Shown: positions 37,396 through 49,100 of the stretch, one piece after another
Numbering within the stretch: position 1 is the stretch's first letter
Layout: the number at the start of each line of letters is the position of its first letter
Source: Emydura subglobosa
Taxonomy: Eukaryota; Chordata; Testudines; Chelidae
DNA length: 64,000 nt
NCBI GenBank assembly: GCA_007922225.1
Contig: ML680037.1
Location: 5,603,947 to 5,667,946, forward strand
Direction of reading: 5' to 3'
Program-made: the position numbers and the translations under genes
Notes under the pieces: model-generated
Database searches by the model: none
Seen by the model: only the letters and a program-made list of their open reading frames with translations
Told to the model about the DNA's origin: nothing

Positions 37396-38748
37396 TTGCA
37401 AGATCTCCAGGTTGTGCAGCAGCTTAATCTAAATTAAAAATGAAGATTTCCAATTAATTAAATAGGATACTGAATATTATAATCAGTAATATAAAAATAA
37501 ATAACATAGGCTAAATTCCACACCAGGCAGTTTGAAATTGGAATAAGTATACCTTCTGGATGCTTCTGCTACAATGATCAACAGTGAAATAGTTAATGGT
37601 ACGGACATTTAAAGTGTCCTTTTTGGATTTGAAGTTCAACACCCCAAGATGCATAGGTGCAGTTCATAATCTCCAGAGATACTGTTTCCAGATATCTGCA
37701 AACTCAGGACAACACTGGTTTGGTTTACACTTGGTTAACATTTGCCAAGATTTTCTTCGCAACCCTAATGGCATTGAACATACTTTAAAAAAAATGAAAG
37801 ATGAGATTCTGAAGCACAATTTTGTGGGAAAGGGTAGAATTTGTGGCTGCCGATTCACGGAATACATGGAATCTCTGCTTGTTAGTCAATTTTAATGCGT
37901 TTGAATAGACAGCTTTATAAACGTTAATGTGTTTTGGAGCCAATCTGTAGAAGAGGACAATTAGCTTTTATCGTAGAATTTATATCTTAGCATGAGTTTA
38001 TTTCCTCTAATCAATAATCTCTTTTAGATATTTCTGCCATCATGACTTTGTATAATATGGTTCTACAGAATGAGTCGCAGTACCTTTTTTTTCAATTAAT
38101 AGTTGCTATTGTAAGATATGCTGGTCTTAAAAAGATGCTTCGTCTTTCGTATCTTGCAACTTCTTCCTTTAAAAACCCCTCTACTGTATAATTTAGACCT
38201 GCACCTGCTATTTCCTATGCGTGATAACCTTTCTTCATTACCCTGCAAACAAATTTAGGCATTAATTCCAAAGGATGGACCATAAAATTGGTTTTGGCCT
38301 GCCTTTACATTTCTTCGCTGTTTACCTCAGCTAAATCCATGAGCCAATCTCCAGCTCTGCAGCTTTACTTCCTGAACTCATGTATTAATGATATGTCAAA
38401 ATCTAAAGCTCCCTGAAGAAAAGAGGTTGCCATGGGATACTGAGCGCTTAGGAGAGAAGCGCAGAAGGACTTATGCAGCTAAGAAAGGCTCCAAAGACCT
38501 TGCTGTGTCAGCCAGTATTGCTTTTTATCGCTTTAGATGAAATAAAATTCACTGCTCTGGGAGTCACTGGGCATCTGTCAACCCTGATTGCGTCATGATA
38601 GTGACCATTTCAACACAGCTGCAGGAAACCATTAGAGGAAAGGAAAGACAATTCCTCCAGTTCACTAGAAACATTTCACTTTACTGTCCTAAAGAAGCAG
38701 CCCCTTTCACAGCTGTTACAGACCCATTTTTTCATTATCATCCTACTC

Positions 38749-38753
38749 TCTCT

Positions 38754-38784
<31 letters not shown>
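38749..38784. repeat. (CT)n followed by T28
   Basis: Several CT dinucleotides run into 28 uninterrupted T residues. Confidence 0.9.
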
Positions 38785-38788
<4 letters not shown>

Positions 38789-39669
38789 ATGCCCAAGCTC
38801 AAATGCAAAAGGGAATTGTGAACTAGAAACAGCTGACACTTATGTGGCAAGGAATGAGAAATGAACTCATGGTCTGAGTTAAGTTAGAAAGCACAGGGAG
38901 ACACAGCTTATTCACTGTCAAAGCAAGACTGAATTTTGAAATGCTTCTGAGGAAGGAGGAGGAGAAGGTAGAATGTGTCTGCCGAGGGATGATTTCCAGC
39001 TTTCAGGAGAGAGTAATGCTGGTGCCAGAAGACTATATTTAGTGAAAAATGTTTCAATTGCCTGAAGGGCTAAAAAGAAAGGTGGTGTATGTGACAGATT
39101 CACAGTGTGCAACAAGCAGACTGGCTACTGATGTACTTTCAAGAGCTTACCTATTACTGGAATGCAGAGTACAGTGATCACATTAAAATCTTTACAGTTT
39201 TGCCTTTGCAAGCGTATAACGTTACCAGGGCCATAGAGTGAGTGATCTATAGGCTACCACAGAAACCATTTGCTGAATAATTTAAGCAAGGGACAAATTT
39301 GTAAAAAGTTCAGTTCTGCTTGCAGATAATTCTCAGAACATGAAAAAGGGATACATTCATCTAATAAATGATTCATTATTCCGTCCCATCTCTAGCAATA
39401 AAGCTAGTTTGTTGCAAAAGGTATCTGTAAAGAATTTAAATTGTCACCACTATATAATAATTTTATTATTTAATTATGTTTGAAAGAAATTATCAAAGAA
39501 CTCATTCCAGAACTGGGGAGGACTGATAGAGACATTTAAAAATACAAAGGTGAGAAGTATTTTTTTTTCAGGGAATCATCACAAGTATTTGTCTTGGGAT
39601 CAACAACAATTGTGTTCACTAGAAACTGCATACATGCCACCTCCATGCACTGCTAGATAAATACACTCA

Positions 39670-39835
39670 CATTTTGATTCTCCAATACGCTTCACCCTTG
39701 TGCAGGCATTTACATGCGTGAAGTGAGTATAAAGTGCTACCTAATCAGAATGGTATCACTTTACATCCATTTTGCATCTGTATAAAGGCCTTTTTAAGGT
39801 GCAAGGGAAGGGAAAATCAGCCCAATGTGTATAAA
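39670..39835. repeat. Fold-back repeat of amniote type
   Basis: The left part TTTGATTCTCCAATACGC, then ACCCTTGTGCAGGCATTTAC, faces a right part with TAAAGGCCTTTTTAAGGTGC and AAGGGAAGGGAAAATCAGCC. The arms are partly reverse complementary (gattctcc/ggaaaatc, cacccttgtgca/ggtgcaaggg). This is an old fold-back family I recall from turtles. Confidence 0.5.
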
Positions 39836-40064
39836 CATATCACATAGACTTCAGTCTCTAGTGACTTGCAAATCTGAGAGAGATTTCCCTGTTGGCAGCC
39901 CTATTTCCAGGGTACTCAATAGACTGAGTTCTGTCAAAAAGCTTCTATAATTATGAACATTCAATGTCAAAACAAAACAACAACAAAAATCCATACCAAA
40001 TTTCAGCTACACAGGTGGAGGCTTCATATAATGGAGAACCAGGAATGTGACAATATCTCTATGT

Positions 40065-40505
40065 ATGGCACTGGTAAGATCACACCTCAAAATACTATGT
40101 TCATTTCTGGGAAACTCCATACTAGAAAGATGTAGACAATTTACAGGGAATTCAAAGAAGAGTAGCACAAATTATTAAAAAGGGCTGGAGAAACTAATTT
40201 ATAAATGAAGGTTAAGAGATTATAAGAGCATATAAGCAGCATCTATAATTACAGGAAGTGTGTAAGCAATCAGAAGGGAAAGGAATAGCTTAAGCCCAAG
40301 AAATATTAATTACTACTAGTTAAAACCAACTAAAAGGAAAATTTGGATTGAATTTCAAATAAGGAAACATTTCCCATTCCTGATGTTTATGAGACTGCAG
40401 ACCAGTTTCCCCAAGGAAGTGGTGAAAGTGCCACCTCTTGAGCTTTGTACAAAGTACTTAAATCTACATACTAATTAGGGAATATACCTACATTAGTAGA
40501 AGGAT
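40065..40505 (+). mobile_element. Old CR1 LINE fragment, RT C-terminus
   Basis: The plus strand reads CACTGGTAAGATCACACC, then CAAAATACTATGTTCATTTC and TGGGAAACTC, AGAAAGATGTAGACAATTTA, ATTCAAAGAAGAGTAGCACA, and later GTTTCCCCAAGGAAGTGGTG. In order these match the CR1 ORF2 end ('L.RP.LEYCVQFWxP' onward) down to the WN.LP..VV block. It is heavily decayed, with stops in every frame, and the 3' tail is lost. Confidence 0.68.
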
Positions 40506-41756
40506 GAAAGTGTCCTAAAATACCTTTCCTGTCTGTATTTCCTATGAATTAATAAAACAAAACTGAAAATTAAGAAGCAAACTGTCTTGGATTTAGAAAG
40601 ACAAATGTGTAGCTATGCAATGGCAGTAAAATAATCCCAAATAAATAAATAAATATAAATAATAATTCATTATGTATTTTGTTTATAATTTTCCCCTGCC
40701 AGAGTGTATGCAGCTCTGTATGAAACAAACAAACAAAAAAAATACCAGTATTGCAGGGTAGACTTTGGTACAGTGGTTGCAATTAAAATTTCTCAGTTTG
40801 AGAGATATGGTTCCCAGCAGCATTTTAAGTATAGGGAACCATGCACAAACTGTTAGAATCCTTCAAAACTGAAGATTGATTGATTTATTTTAAATGCAGC
40901 CACAGTGTTTTGGATTTATTTCTCAAACCAAAAGAGAAATCTTAACTGAAATGTTCTGTTGACTTTATTTGACCCATGATAGTGACTCTCTTATTTATTC
41001 ATTATTCTATTTTTTTAAAATATCAACAAAAAGAAAAACAATTGAATGAGACCATACAAAAATAATTCAGGTGGGGATAAGATTCACCCATGCTGGGATT
41101 TTCAAAGGTGCTTTACTTCCTTTAACATTCTAACCCCTGTTGTGTTGAGGGCCAGTGGCTCCAGTAGCCCCAGTATTATGCACAACCAGCACAGATGAGT
41201 GGCAGGCTCTATTCCTACCCATGCGCTGGGACAACATGCACTTATGTTGGGGCAGCTGCCCAGCATGTTTGTTCCCTGACTGGGAGAATGGACTTCACCC
41301 TCTTATCTCCTCTGCACTTCACCCACAGTTCTGTGCCTGCAGTTAAACATATGTACAAATCATAGCTGTGAGAAGTTTAGCATTAGGCCAATGATGAGCA
41401 CTTTTGAAAACCTCACCCTACATGTCTGATAACCTGACTGTATCTGTAGATAAGGCAGGTATGGATCACAAAACTGTGGTCACAATTATTATGCCATTGC
41501 AAAATAGCGCTTGAAATCTGCAACTTTGTTTGAGGTCTTTGTGTTTACATTCCAGTAAAACAGTGAGAGAGAGAAAAAAAAATATCAAGCTACAATTACA
41601 CCTCTGTTTTATAGGCTTACCCATTGCCCCTCCCTTCACCCAAAGACATCAAAATAGAGGGAGATTTAAAATTCCTCTCTCTCTGGACTTGCCTTCAGTG
41701 TCTTCACTAAAAAAGGATGTATTTTTAATGTGTGTTAGGTTAACCCATATTATAAA
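40506..41756. other. AT-rich non-coding DNA
   Basis: No gene seen. Low-complexity AT sequence (AAAT repeats) at 40640-40665. Confidence 0.6.
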
Positions 41757-42058
41757 CCTAGTGAAGACAAGGCAGTTGGAGTTTTAACCCATATTAGTAG
41801 GTCTCCACCTACAATTTATGGCTTTGTGTTTACTGCAAAGAAAAAAAAAAAGAGGGTTTTTTACACAGACAGATAATTTGAGATGATAGCCATCTCTAGG
41901 TAAAGTCCTAGTGGAGACAAGGAACAAAACTAACTAAGGTCAACCCTATACCCCGCACTTGGGGTTTATCTTAACTATCTACATCTACAATGGTCTTGTC
42001 TCCATTAGTATTTTACACTGAGATAGATCATTTTCAGTGACAGCTATCTCAGTGTAAA
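41757..42058. repeat. Nested fold-back repeat cluster
   Basis: CCTAGTGAAGACAAGG (41757-41772), CCTAGTGGAGACAAGG (41907-41922) and the reverse form GTCTTGTCTCCATTAG (41993-42008) are copies of one terminal word. A perfect 15-bp inverted repeat follows: TTTACACTGAGATAG (42012-42026) and CTATCTCAGTGTAAA (42044-42058) with a 17-nt loop. The words match reptile fold-back elements ended by CTAGTGTAGACAAGG, and the direct plus inverted arrangement suggests two overlapping insertions. Confidence 0.65.
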
Positions 42059-43802
42059 TACATACCTTTTTTTGCAGTGAAGATAGCCTGAGGCTGCCAC
42101 TACTGTCACTGCATGTAGAAGCATGGATGAGTTCTGAACTTTGCGATGGCAGCAAGCTCTCCTGGGTATTGTCATGTTTATTTTAGAAAAGAATTATTGT
42201 TAGACTTACACTGGTGTTTGAGGCTATTTTTTAAACTGTTTTGAAATTGTTTATTGTTCTAACCTTCCATTTTAGGTATATCAGAGGGAAAATTATTTAA
42301 AATGCTTCATCCCCAGGACAGTCACTATTGTTATTCAATTCTGCTGCCCTTTTAGGTTATTTATTGTCCTTATTGTTCCTATTGATGGCAGCTAAGAAGA
42401 AAGGGATTAAATCTTTGCGTGCAGCACAGCTCATCCCAGGGTATAATTTTTCTGATATTTTTAACAATATATGCTCAATAATAGATAAAAATTGTGGTGT
42501 TGATCTTAAACGGAATGTTGTTATGCCATATTCTGTTCTAATTCTTTTCCCCACTCTGCTAAAAATGTTTCCTAAGGGATGCACAAGGAAAGAACAAATG
42601 TGGATAAATAGAAATCATCCACTTCTTTTGTAAATACTAGAGAGGTTATGTATGTCCCAGAGCTAGAAGATTTAGAGGGTCTTCAGAACCCTCTGTTTCC
42701 CTCTGCAGGAGAAAGGGAAAAGTTTATTGGCTGGCAGGCTTCATTTACATAAATTATAATTTTGCTTACCCATAATCCCATGGAATGGGATTGCATTATT
42801 TGGAGTTAATGTTCTGGTTTTATGAATGCTCAGAGTTTGTTAATACACTCATGAAAGAACACATATTATACAAGATATACCCTGTAGAAAGTTGGTCACC
42901 CTAAGCAGGAGGTAGACTCTGGCTGTGAAGAGAACCAAAATTCAACAAAGAGACCTGAAGGGGCTTTATCAGAAAGAGAAGGAACTTTGTCTAAGGGTAC
43001 CTTGCTCTAGGCCTCTCAGCCACAGATTCTGAACTCTGCACAGAGCTCACTTTGATGGATGTGATCAGCAGCAGACCAGCACCAGATTTGCAGTACCAGA
43101 CCAGATAGTAGCTAACCTGATAGACCTTAGCTTGTGAAACTGGAACAGGTAAGATGCAGGTTGCAGGTAGACTTGGCAGCAGGGGCTTTGATGGAATGGA
43201 GTAGATGGGCAAAGGAGATGCCCACTTGACTACCAATGAGTCTATCTGTATTAGCAAGTAAGGGTTTAGATGGTGGGAACTGTTTTGTGAGTAAGAATTC
43301 TAGGACTTAGCAAGCAAGGCAATTAATAACTAGGCCATCAGAATTGGCCTCATACACTGTTTGGAATGTTTTTCATTTTCATTTTTAAGTCAATATTCAG
43401 TTGTGTTTTTCCCAAGTAAAAGATATTTGTGATTGCATATTCCCAAGGACTCCTGAATGGGGAAGAAACTTGTGTAAAGGTGATTAGGGGATTTAGAGTT
43501 TAAATTCCTAAAAAACTGGAAGTGGGTAAGGTTTTAAGTGGGGTCCTCAGCCATACTTTTTAACTAAGTATATTAGGCATATTTAACTAGGCATATTATT
43601 GAGCCTGTCCCTTGGTTGTTTACATTGACACCTGGAAGAAGGGTGACAAGTGGAATTAGGACAGGAATTTCTCTCCTAAATTAGAAGAGGAATTGTACCC
43701 AACAACATAGACTCTGCTTGTTTTCCGTTGGCTTCAGTCCTTCAACTGTCTCCATGTGGTCATAGTTCTGCATGGAACCCATTTGGTTTAATGGGGTTCT
43801 AT
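42059..43802. other. Non-coding DNA
   Basis: No gene seen. A 101-codon plus frame at 42328-42633 is mirrored by a 75-codon minus frame and shows no domain I know. Confidence 0.6.
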
Positions 43803-43997
43803 GAGGTGCGGGATTTGGATTCTGTTCCCAGGTCTGCCACAGACTTATTGTATTGTCTTGGGCAACTCATTTAATCTCTGTGCTGGTGCCCCCATTGGGA
43901 AAATGGATTTACTAATGTCTACTTGCTTTCAGGGGTGTTGTGAGGATAAATTTATGTGTGGCCATAAGGCACTCAAATATTACAACCATAAATAATC
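43803..43997 (+). repeat. MIR-like CORE-SINE, plus strand
   Basis: GGATTCTGTTCCCAGGTCTG-like head, GTCTTGGGCAACTCATTTAA, TCTCTGTGCTGGTGCCCCCA, GGGAAAATGG and GGGGTGTTGTGAGGATAAAT, ending with GGCACTCAAATATTACAA. This is the same SINE family as at 17345 and 18268, here without an internal insertion. Confidence 0.78.
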
Positions 43998-44455
43998 ACA
44001 GTGAACTACAGTTTGCGATCTCAAACTATAACTTGTCTATTTTCCATTAACTTTAGGTATTTATTTCACTGAGACTACAAGATCTTCCAGCTTCATGAAT
44101 GGAGCTTGTAAATTCCTTGAACACTAGCTACAGAATGCATGGAATTTCTAATGGATAAGGGATAGCCAGCACAATTTGAAAGTCACTACAGAAGACTCAG
44201 CATTGATTACACAGGCCTTAGAAGTTGTGCCAGTTTGTGATTTTTATAAAGGGTAGCAATTGATTGCATAGAATTTACAAGCTCTGCTGTGTGTGGTGGT
44301 GGGAGTTAGTAAATGCCAGCAAGCCTAGGGAAGCTATTTTCTAATTGCACTTTCAAGACCTACCATCTATTAAGTGTGATGCACAAAGAACTCCAAGAGA
44401 TAGTAATAGCTATGGTTTATGGAAGTTACTAATCCACTGGTATGGCATGGATGAG

Positions 44456-44621
44456 ATACAAACTCTGCTGGTTTCTCAGTGAATTTTATAAACTCCATGA
44501 GTCCTGAAATGAAGTATTTATGAAGATTATAAAGTCTACCTTTTACTGGAGGAGTTCATAAAGTCTGTGAAACTTGAAATGAAAGATTCACAGAGATTAT
44601 GAAATCTGCTAGTTGCATGAT
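44456..44621. repeat. Diverged 70-bp tandem repeat
   Basis: A unit starting AGATACAAACTCTGCTGG / AGATTATAAAGTCTACC / AGATTATGAAATCTGCT repeats with a 70-bp period (starts near 44455, 44525 and 44595), giving about 2.3 copies. ATAAACTCCATGAGTCCTGA in the first lines up with ATAAAGTCTGTGAAACTTGA in the second. Similar words (GAATTTACAAGCTCTGCTG near 44273, AGCTTGTAAATTCCTTGAAC near 44102) suggest older, more decayed units upstream. Confidence 0.65.
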
Positions 44622-44697
44622 TTGTCATGAGTACCAGCACTCTTCTTCTGACTCCATTAGGTTCTGCAGAATTTAACCTTTCACTTAGCTTAAAAGG

Positions 44698-44722
<25 letters not shown>
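44698..44722. repeat. A25 homopolymer
   Basis: Twenty-five A residues in a row, without an obvious retroposon upstream. Confidence 0.9.
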
Positions 44723-44728
<6 letters not shown>

Positions 44729-45930
44729 AGCCATCAGTTTCTCTCATACCCAAATGCTGATCAGAAAATATTTCTATACCTCAACCAATATGCATACCAC
44801 TGCCCACAAGACACTTGAAATAAAAAATGTTTTGAAATGGCTTTGATTCTGTAAAGATAACATCATGAGTTTGATACATTCACAAAGAAAAAATAAGCAG
44901 AATGGCCATATGGAAGTTAGCTGACAGAAAAAATGGAGAGCATAATTGATTGTAAATAGTTACAGGAAAGAAGGAGCTAGCTACAGTGAGCAAGATAAGG
45001 GCACAAAGGGCAGCTGAGATTGGCTCAAGAACATTTCTTAGAGGCGATGCAAGGAAAAGACAAAGGTACAGAAGCTACAGATTAAAATGTAGAAATGTTC
45101 CATATTGGATATTTACTCAAGTTTTGTTCAATATAGGTTTAAATGTTTCAGTCAATACGATTTTAGGGCATGTCCCTTGTAACATTATTCCACAGGCTAA
45201 CAAATCTCACTGTTGAAGATTTTCCTGATGTTCAATATTCTAGGTCAGATAAAAGCCTGCCCCTGTATACTGCAAGCTATTTAAAAGGAAGCCAGTACTC
45301 ATTTTTCTCACATCATCATGTTGAAGTTTCCAAAAAAAAGGAACAGGTTCCAGAAAGAATAATTCAGAAACATATGAAAATGAGCTTGCTGACATCTTTT
45401 GAAAGGTCAGATTTTGGGGATGAGTGAACTCGATTTAGTCTTGCTATAAAGCATGACTATGTTTAACTGTTTTTATTACTACTTTTTAAATATATGAGCA
45501 GCAGGCTCAATTAAACAGCAATGTTGGTCTCTTTAAAAATCAGATTCAGAATTCTCTCTTGGTTCCTCCTTTCATCTCAAACTCTTGCTTTTCTTTCTGA
45601 CTGTTGTCAGAAGAACCTCTGCACATGCACACACCCTCTGTTCATGTCAAGTCTACTTTGCAATGGACCCACTATCACAGCAGTGAGAATGAATAGTGAA
45701 GGATATCGATTCTGGTTACTAATGCATACAGAGTTACAGAAGTAAAAGGACAAATGTAGAAACCTGCTGAAGGCTTCAGGCTTATGCCACTAGCATCACT
45801 TGAACAGATGCTGTGAAAAAGAACTAGTGAGACAGACTCATTCCACTTCCTTTCCCAGGCAGGCCAAGGGGGAACCAAAGAGCAATCAGGACAGGAGGCC
45901 CTACCCACTGGCTCTGCAGGCCATGAGACC

Positions 45931-46132
45931 AGAGATGGGCCTAAACCACAGAGTTAAAATCTGGATTAGGGTTTGAATAATCTGAATTAGGGGGGAAAAT
46001 ATCTGGATTTGGAAGTTTCGTAACACTTCATCACAGACAAAGGAGCCGGCTGTAACGTCTGGATCTAGATATGAACTTCCCCAAACTTGGGGGGATGTTC
46101 AGATTCAGGAATGTTGTCTCAAGCCCATCTCT
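45931..46132. mobile_element. MITE with AGAGATGGGC ends
   Basis: AGAGATGGGC (45931-45940) and GCCCATCTCT (46123-46132) are perfect 10-bp inverted ends around a 202-bp AT/GA-rich interior with GGATTAGG and TCTGGAT words. Elements with AGAGATGGGCC ends are frequent in turtles as I recall. I could not find an 8-bp duplication (flanks CATGAGACC and CTATTGGG). Confidence 0.65.
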
Positions 46133-49100
46133 CTATTGGGACCAAAGCTGAATTTCAACCCAAGGCTTCCCAGAAGAAGTGTGACTGCTCTAACCTACTA
46201 ACAGCATGACTGCATGTAATACAGATATAGGCCCTGATTTTCCACTGCCACCTTTCGACATTGCTCTTACTTCTAAGCAAAGAGAGCACAAAGTGGGTGT
46301 AAAACACTACTAAGTCAGAATTCTCATTTCACTTATGGGAATGTTTTGCACGCTACTGCAGTTGTAAAGCAAGGGAGAACCGAGCCCACTGACTTAAATG
46401 GAATTACTCCTGATTTACACCAGCATAAGGAAGATCAGAAGCTGACCTAAACTTATATTCAGTCACAATCATTGTACATCCTTATCCAAAAAAATAAAAC
46501 CAAAAATATATCTAAAATTGTCTCAGTGTGGTAAACAATGGGTGGAGAAGGTTAGCATCATGTTAATGGAAATATTCTTTTATTAATTTTTTCACTTACA
46601 CAGTACGCAACAAGGCACCTCTGGGAATGTTAAACTGTCCAATAAAGATATTAATTAGTCAAATAAAACTATGCAGGAAGATAAAAATGAAAAGGTTCTA
46701 ACAATTTAGGAATGGGGCATAATCATTAAAAAACCTAATAAAAGGTGACCAGATTTCTAAAAATGTTTTTTCTATTTAGTTGATGTATAATGTGCTCCAT
46801 TTACATGCAAAATGTATCTTCACTATACAAGCTATCCACAACTGGACGAGTTTCAAATTTCCAATTACAGCTAATAGATTTTTTAGTGTATGCCAAGAGA
46901 AAAATTATATACCACCTCAATATGCATGAAGATGAGGTGAGTTGGGAAAGTACAGTACATTAACAATAAAGCAAGACTCAGATAAGGAAGAACAACTCTT
47001 AGTTCAAATGAGGAAGAAATCTCTGTACAGCAAGTTCAGACTACGTTCTGGTTGCTCTTCCACAAATGCTCCAGGTGTGTATATACAAAGTGCAGCGGTC
47101 CGGGGGGAGGAGGGGAGGAAAGACCTCATGGTCACTGCCATTGGCCAGTGGATCAGAGCTGATGCTGCAAGGGTATATGTTGCACCCTTCCTCTGGATTT
47201 CACCTGTGCTATCCCTGTGTGTGCTCTTCCCACAAGCCTCAGGAGCATTCTACCTGCATCTCTACTTTGCCTTCAGTCACTGTCAAAGATGGCGTACATC
47301 TCATTGCCCAGCATATCCATGGATTTAAAAACCATCAGTGAATTTGTAAACAAGAGTACTCAGCTTAAACTGGAACAAAATCAGCAGTGACTGTTTGAAA
47401 ACTTGCTGCGTCAAACAATGTTTTCTTTAAAAGAAGGTAACATCTAATGAGCTTTTTCTGCCCAGACGTACCAATATGGAACGATCTGACAGGGGGACAT
47501 CGTGGGGAAGCGAAGGGAAAAAAACTGGATTCACAGAAAGAGACCTGTACAATATCCATGCTTGTCTTTAAAATGCTTGTCCTGATGTTCAGTTTAATAA
47601 TGGTAGATCACCCATTTTTGTTTTCTTTACGGACTTCACATAGCTCTTCCTGGTCAGCAGAGGCCAGATACCCTCCTCCCTCCCACCCAGCTGAGTTCTC
47701 TCAAAGAGGGCAGAAACAATCTCAGTGCCTATGTTTGGGGAAAAGCATGGTCTGCGCTGTCAAGGCACAGTAGAGCTCCAGAAGCTTATTAGAAATAATG
47801 GGGAATGGAAAATAAATCTGCAAGGACCCAATTTTGCTAAGTAGCACTTTCCTCCATGAGTTAGAATTAGTTCCAAAGTCCTAATCAGCACAAGTAACAG
47901 GGCCCCAAGTAAATACTTGACAGTGTTGCTTAAAAATGGATCACAGAGGAGAGAGACCAGAAGGGACAGATACAAAACAAAGCAAGATGATGGGGATAGG
48001 ATTGTGTGTTGATTTTAATGATGTAAATGTGTCCTTGCAGAGAGACAAGCAGTTAATCCCAACTAAGTAGTATAGATCATCAGAAGTTTACAAAGAACTA
48101 GATTTCAAAATTATACAAAGATGGAAAATTAGTAAAATATTGGACCATACATTAGATATGTAGTACCCATTAATTTAGCTCCAGTAATATCGACACTGTT
48201 TTAGGCTCTTCTATTGTTTACGCCCCAAATAAAAATAAAACACTAAGACCACCAAAAAATTCCATCATGGCTAAACAACAAAAGAAGTGGTTAGAGACAA
48301 AAAAAACATGCTTTAAAAATTGGAAGTCAAAACCTAATGAGGAAAACAGTGAATAGAAAGTGCTATATACCCCTTCACTTAAAACAAAAACCAGGGATCA
48401 CCCAAAGAAATTCATAGGCAGCAGGTTTAAATTAACATAACTCACAGTCAACCTGCAGAACTGTTGCTGGGAAATGTTGTAAAGACCAAACGTATAACGA
48501 GGTTCAGAAAAAGGATTAGATAAGGTCTTGGAGGATAAATCCATCAATGGCTATTAGACAAGATGATCAGGAATACAAACCGTGCTCTGGAATCCCTAAG
48601 CCTGTGACTGCCAGAATCTGGGACTGGACAACAGTGGATCACCTGATAATTGCCCTGTTCTGTTCATTCCCTCTTAAGCATCTGGAACTGGCTGCCACTG
48701 TTGGACCAGACAGTCTGACCTACTGTGACCATTTTTATATCCTTAGACTCATATTATTTATTTATTTATACAGTTTTATAGGAATGCAATGCATTTCCCA
48801 GAGAGTTGAGAGGGGAAGGTCCCCTTCCGGACATCTTACAGCGTAAGAAGGGCTTGACTGTGCCATTTAAACACAGCCCACAGCAACACTCACGCTGCCC
48901 CAGAGGGAGCACTGGGGGGCATTCTGCCTGAGAGAGGACAAATAATGGGTGTTCAGAAGCTACGCACTCTCAACTACAGCCTTTTGAGGGGTGAAGCTTA
49001 CTACCCCCTACCATGATGATGGGTCAGTCAGATTGTCCAGTCTCCTCCCTTCTGTTCTCTTTGGGGCATCATGTGCCCTTAAAGCAGATTGAGGGAACAG

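Larger units (their letters stand above)
37396..40064. other. AT-rich non-coding DNA
   Basis: No gene recognised. The 99-codon frame at 37596-37895 and the 63-codon frame at 38595-38786 show no domain. The block at 39670-39835 is a repeat, listed separately. Confidence 0.6.
43998..45930. other. AT-rich non-coding DNA
   Basis: No gene seen. Contains the 70-bp tandem repeat and the A run that are listed separately. Frames at 44986-45427 show no domain. Confidence 0.6.

Noticed and set aside
46744..46790. AGGTGACCAGATTTC, similar to one end of the MITE at 36501
   Set aside because: Only one end is present and the following sequence does not match, so a copy cannot be supported.
46942..47328. 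128-codon open frame
   Set aside because: Overlapped by another frame of similar length on the same strand. No recognisable motif.
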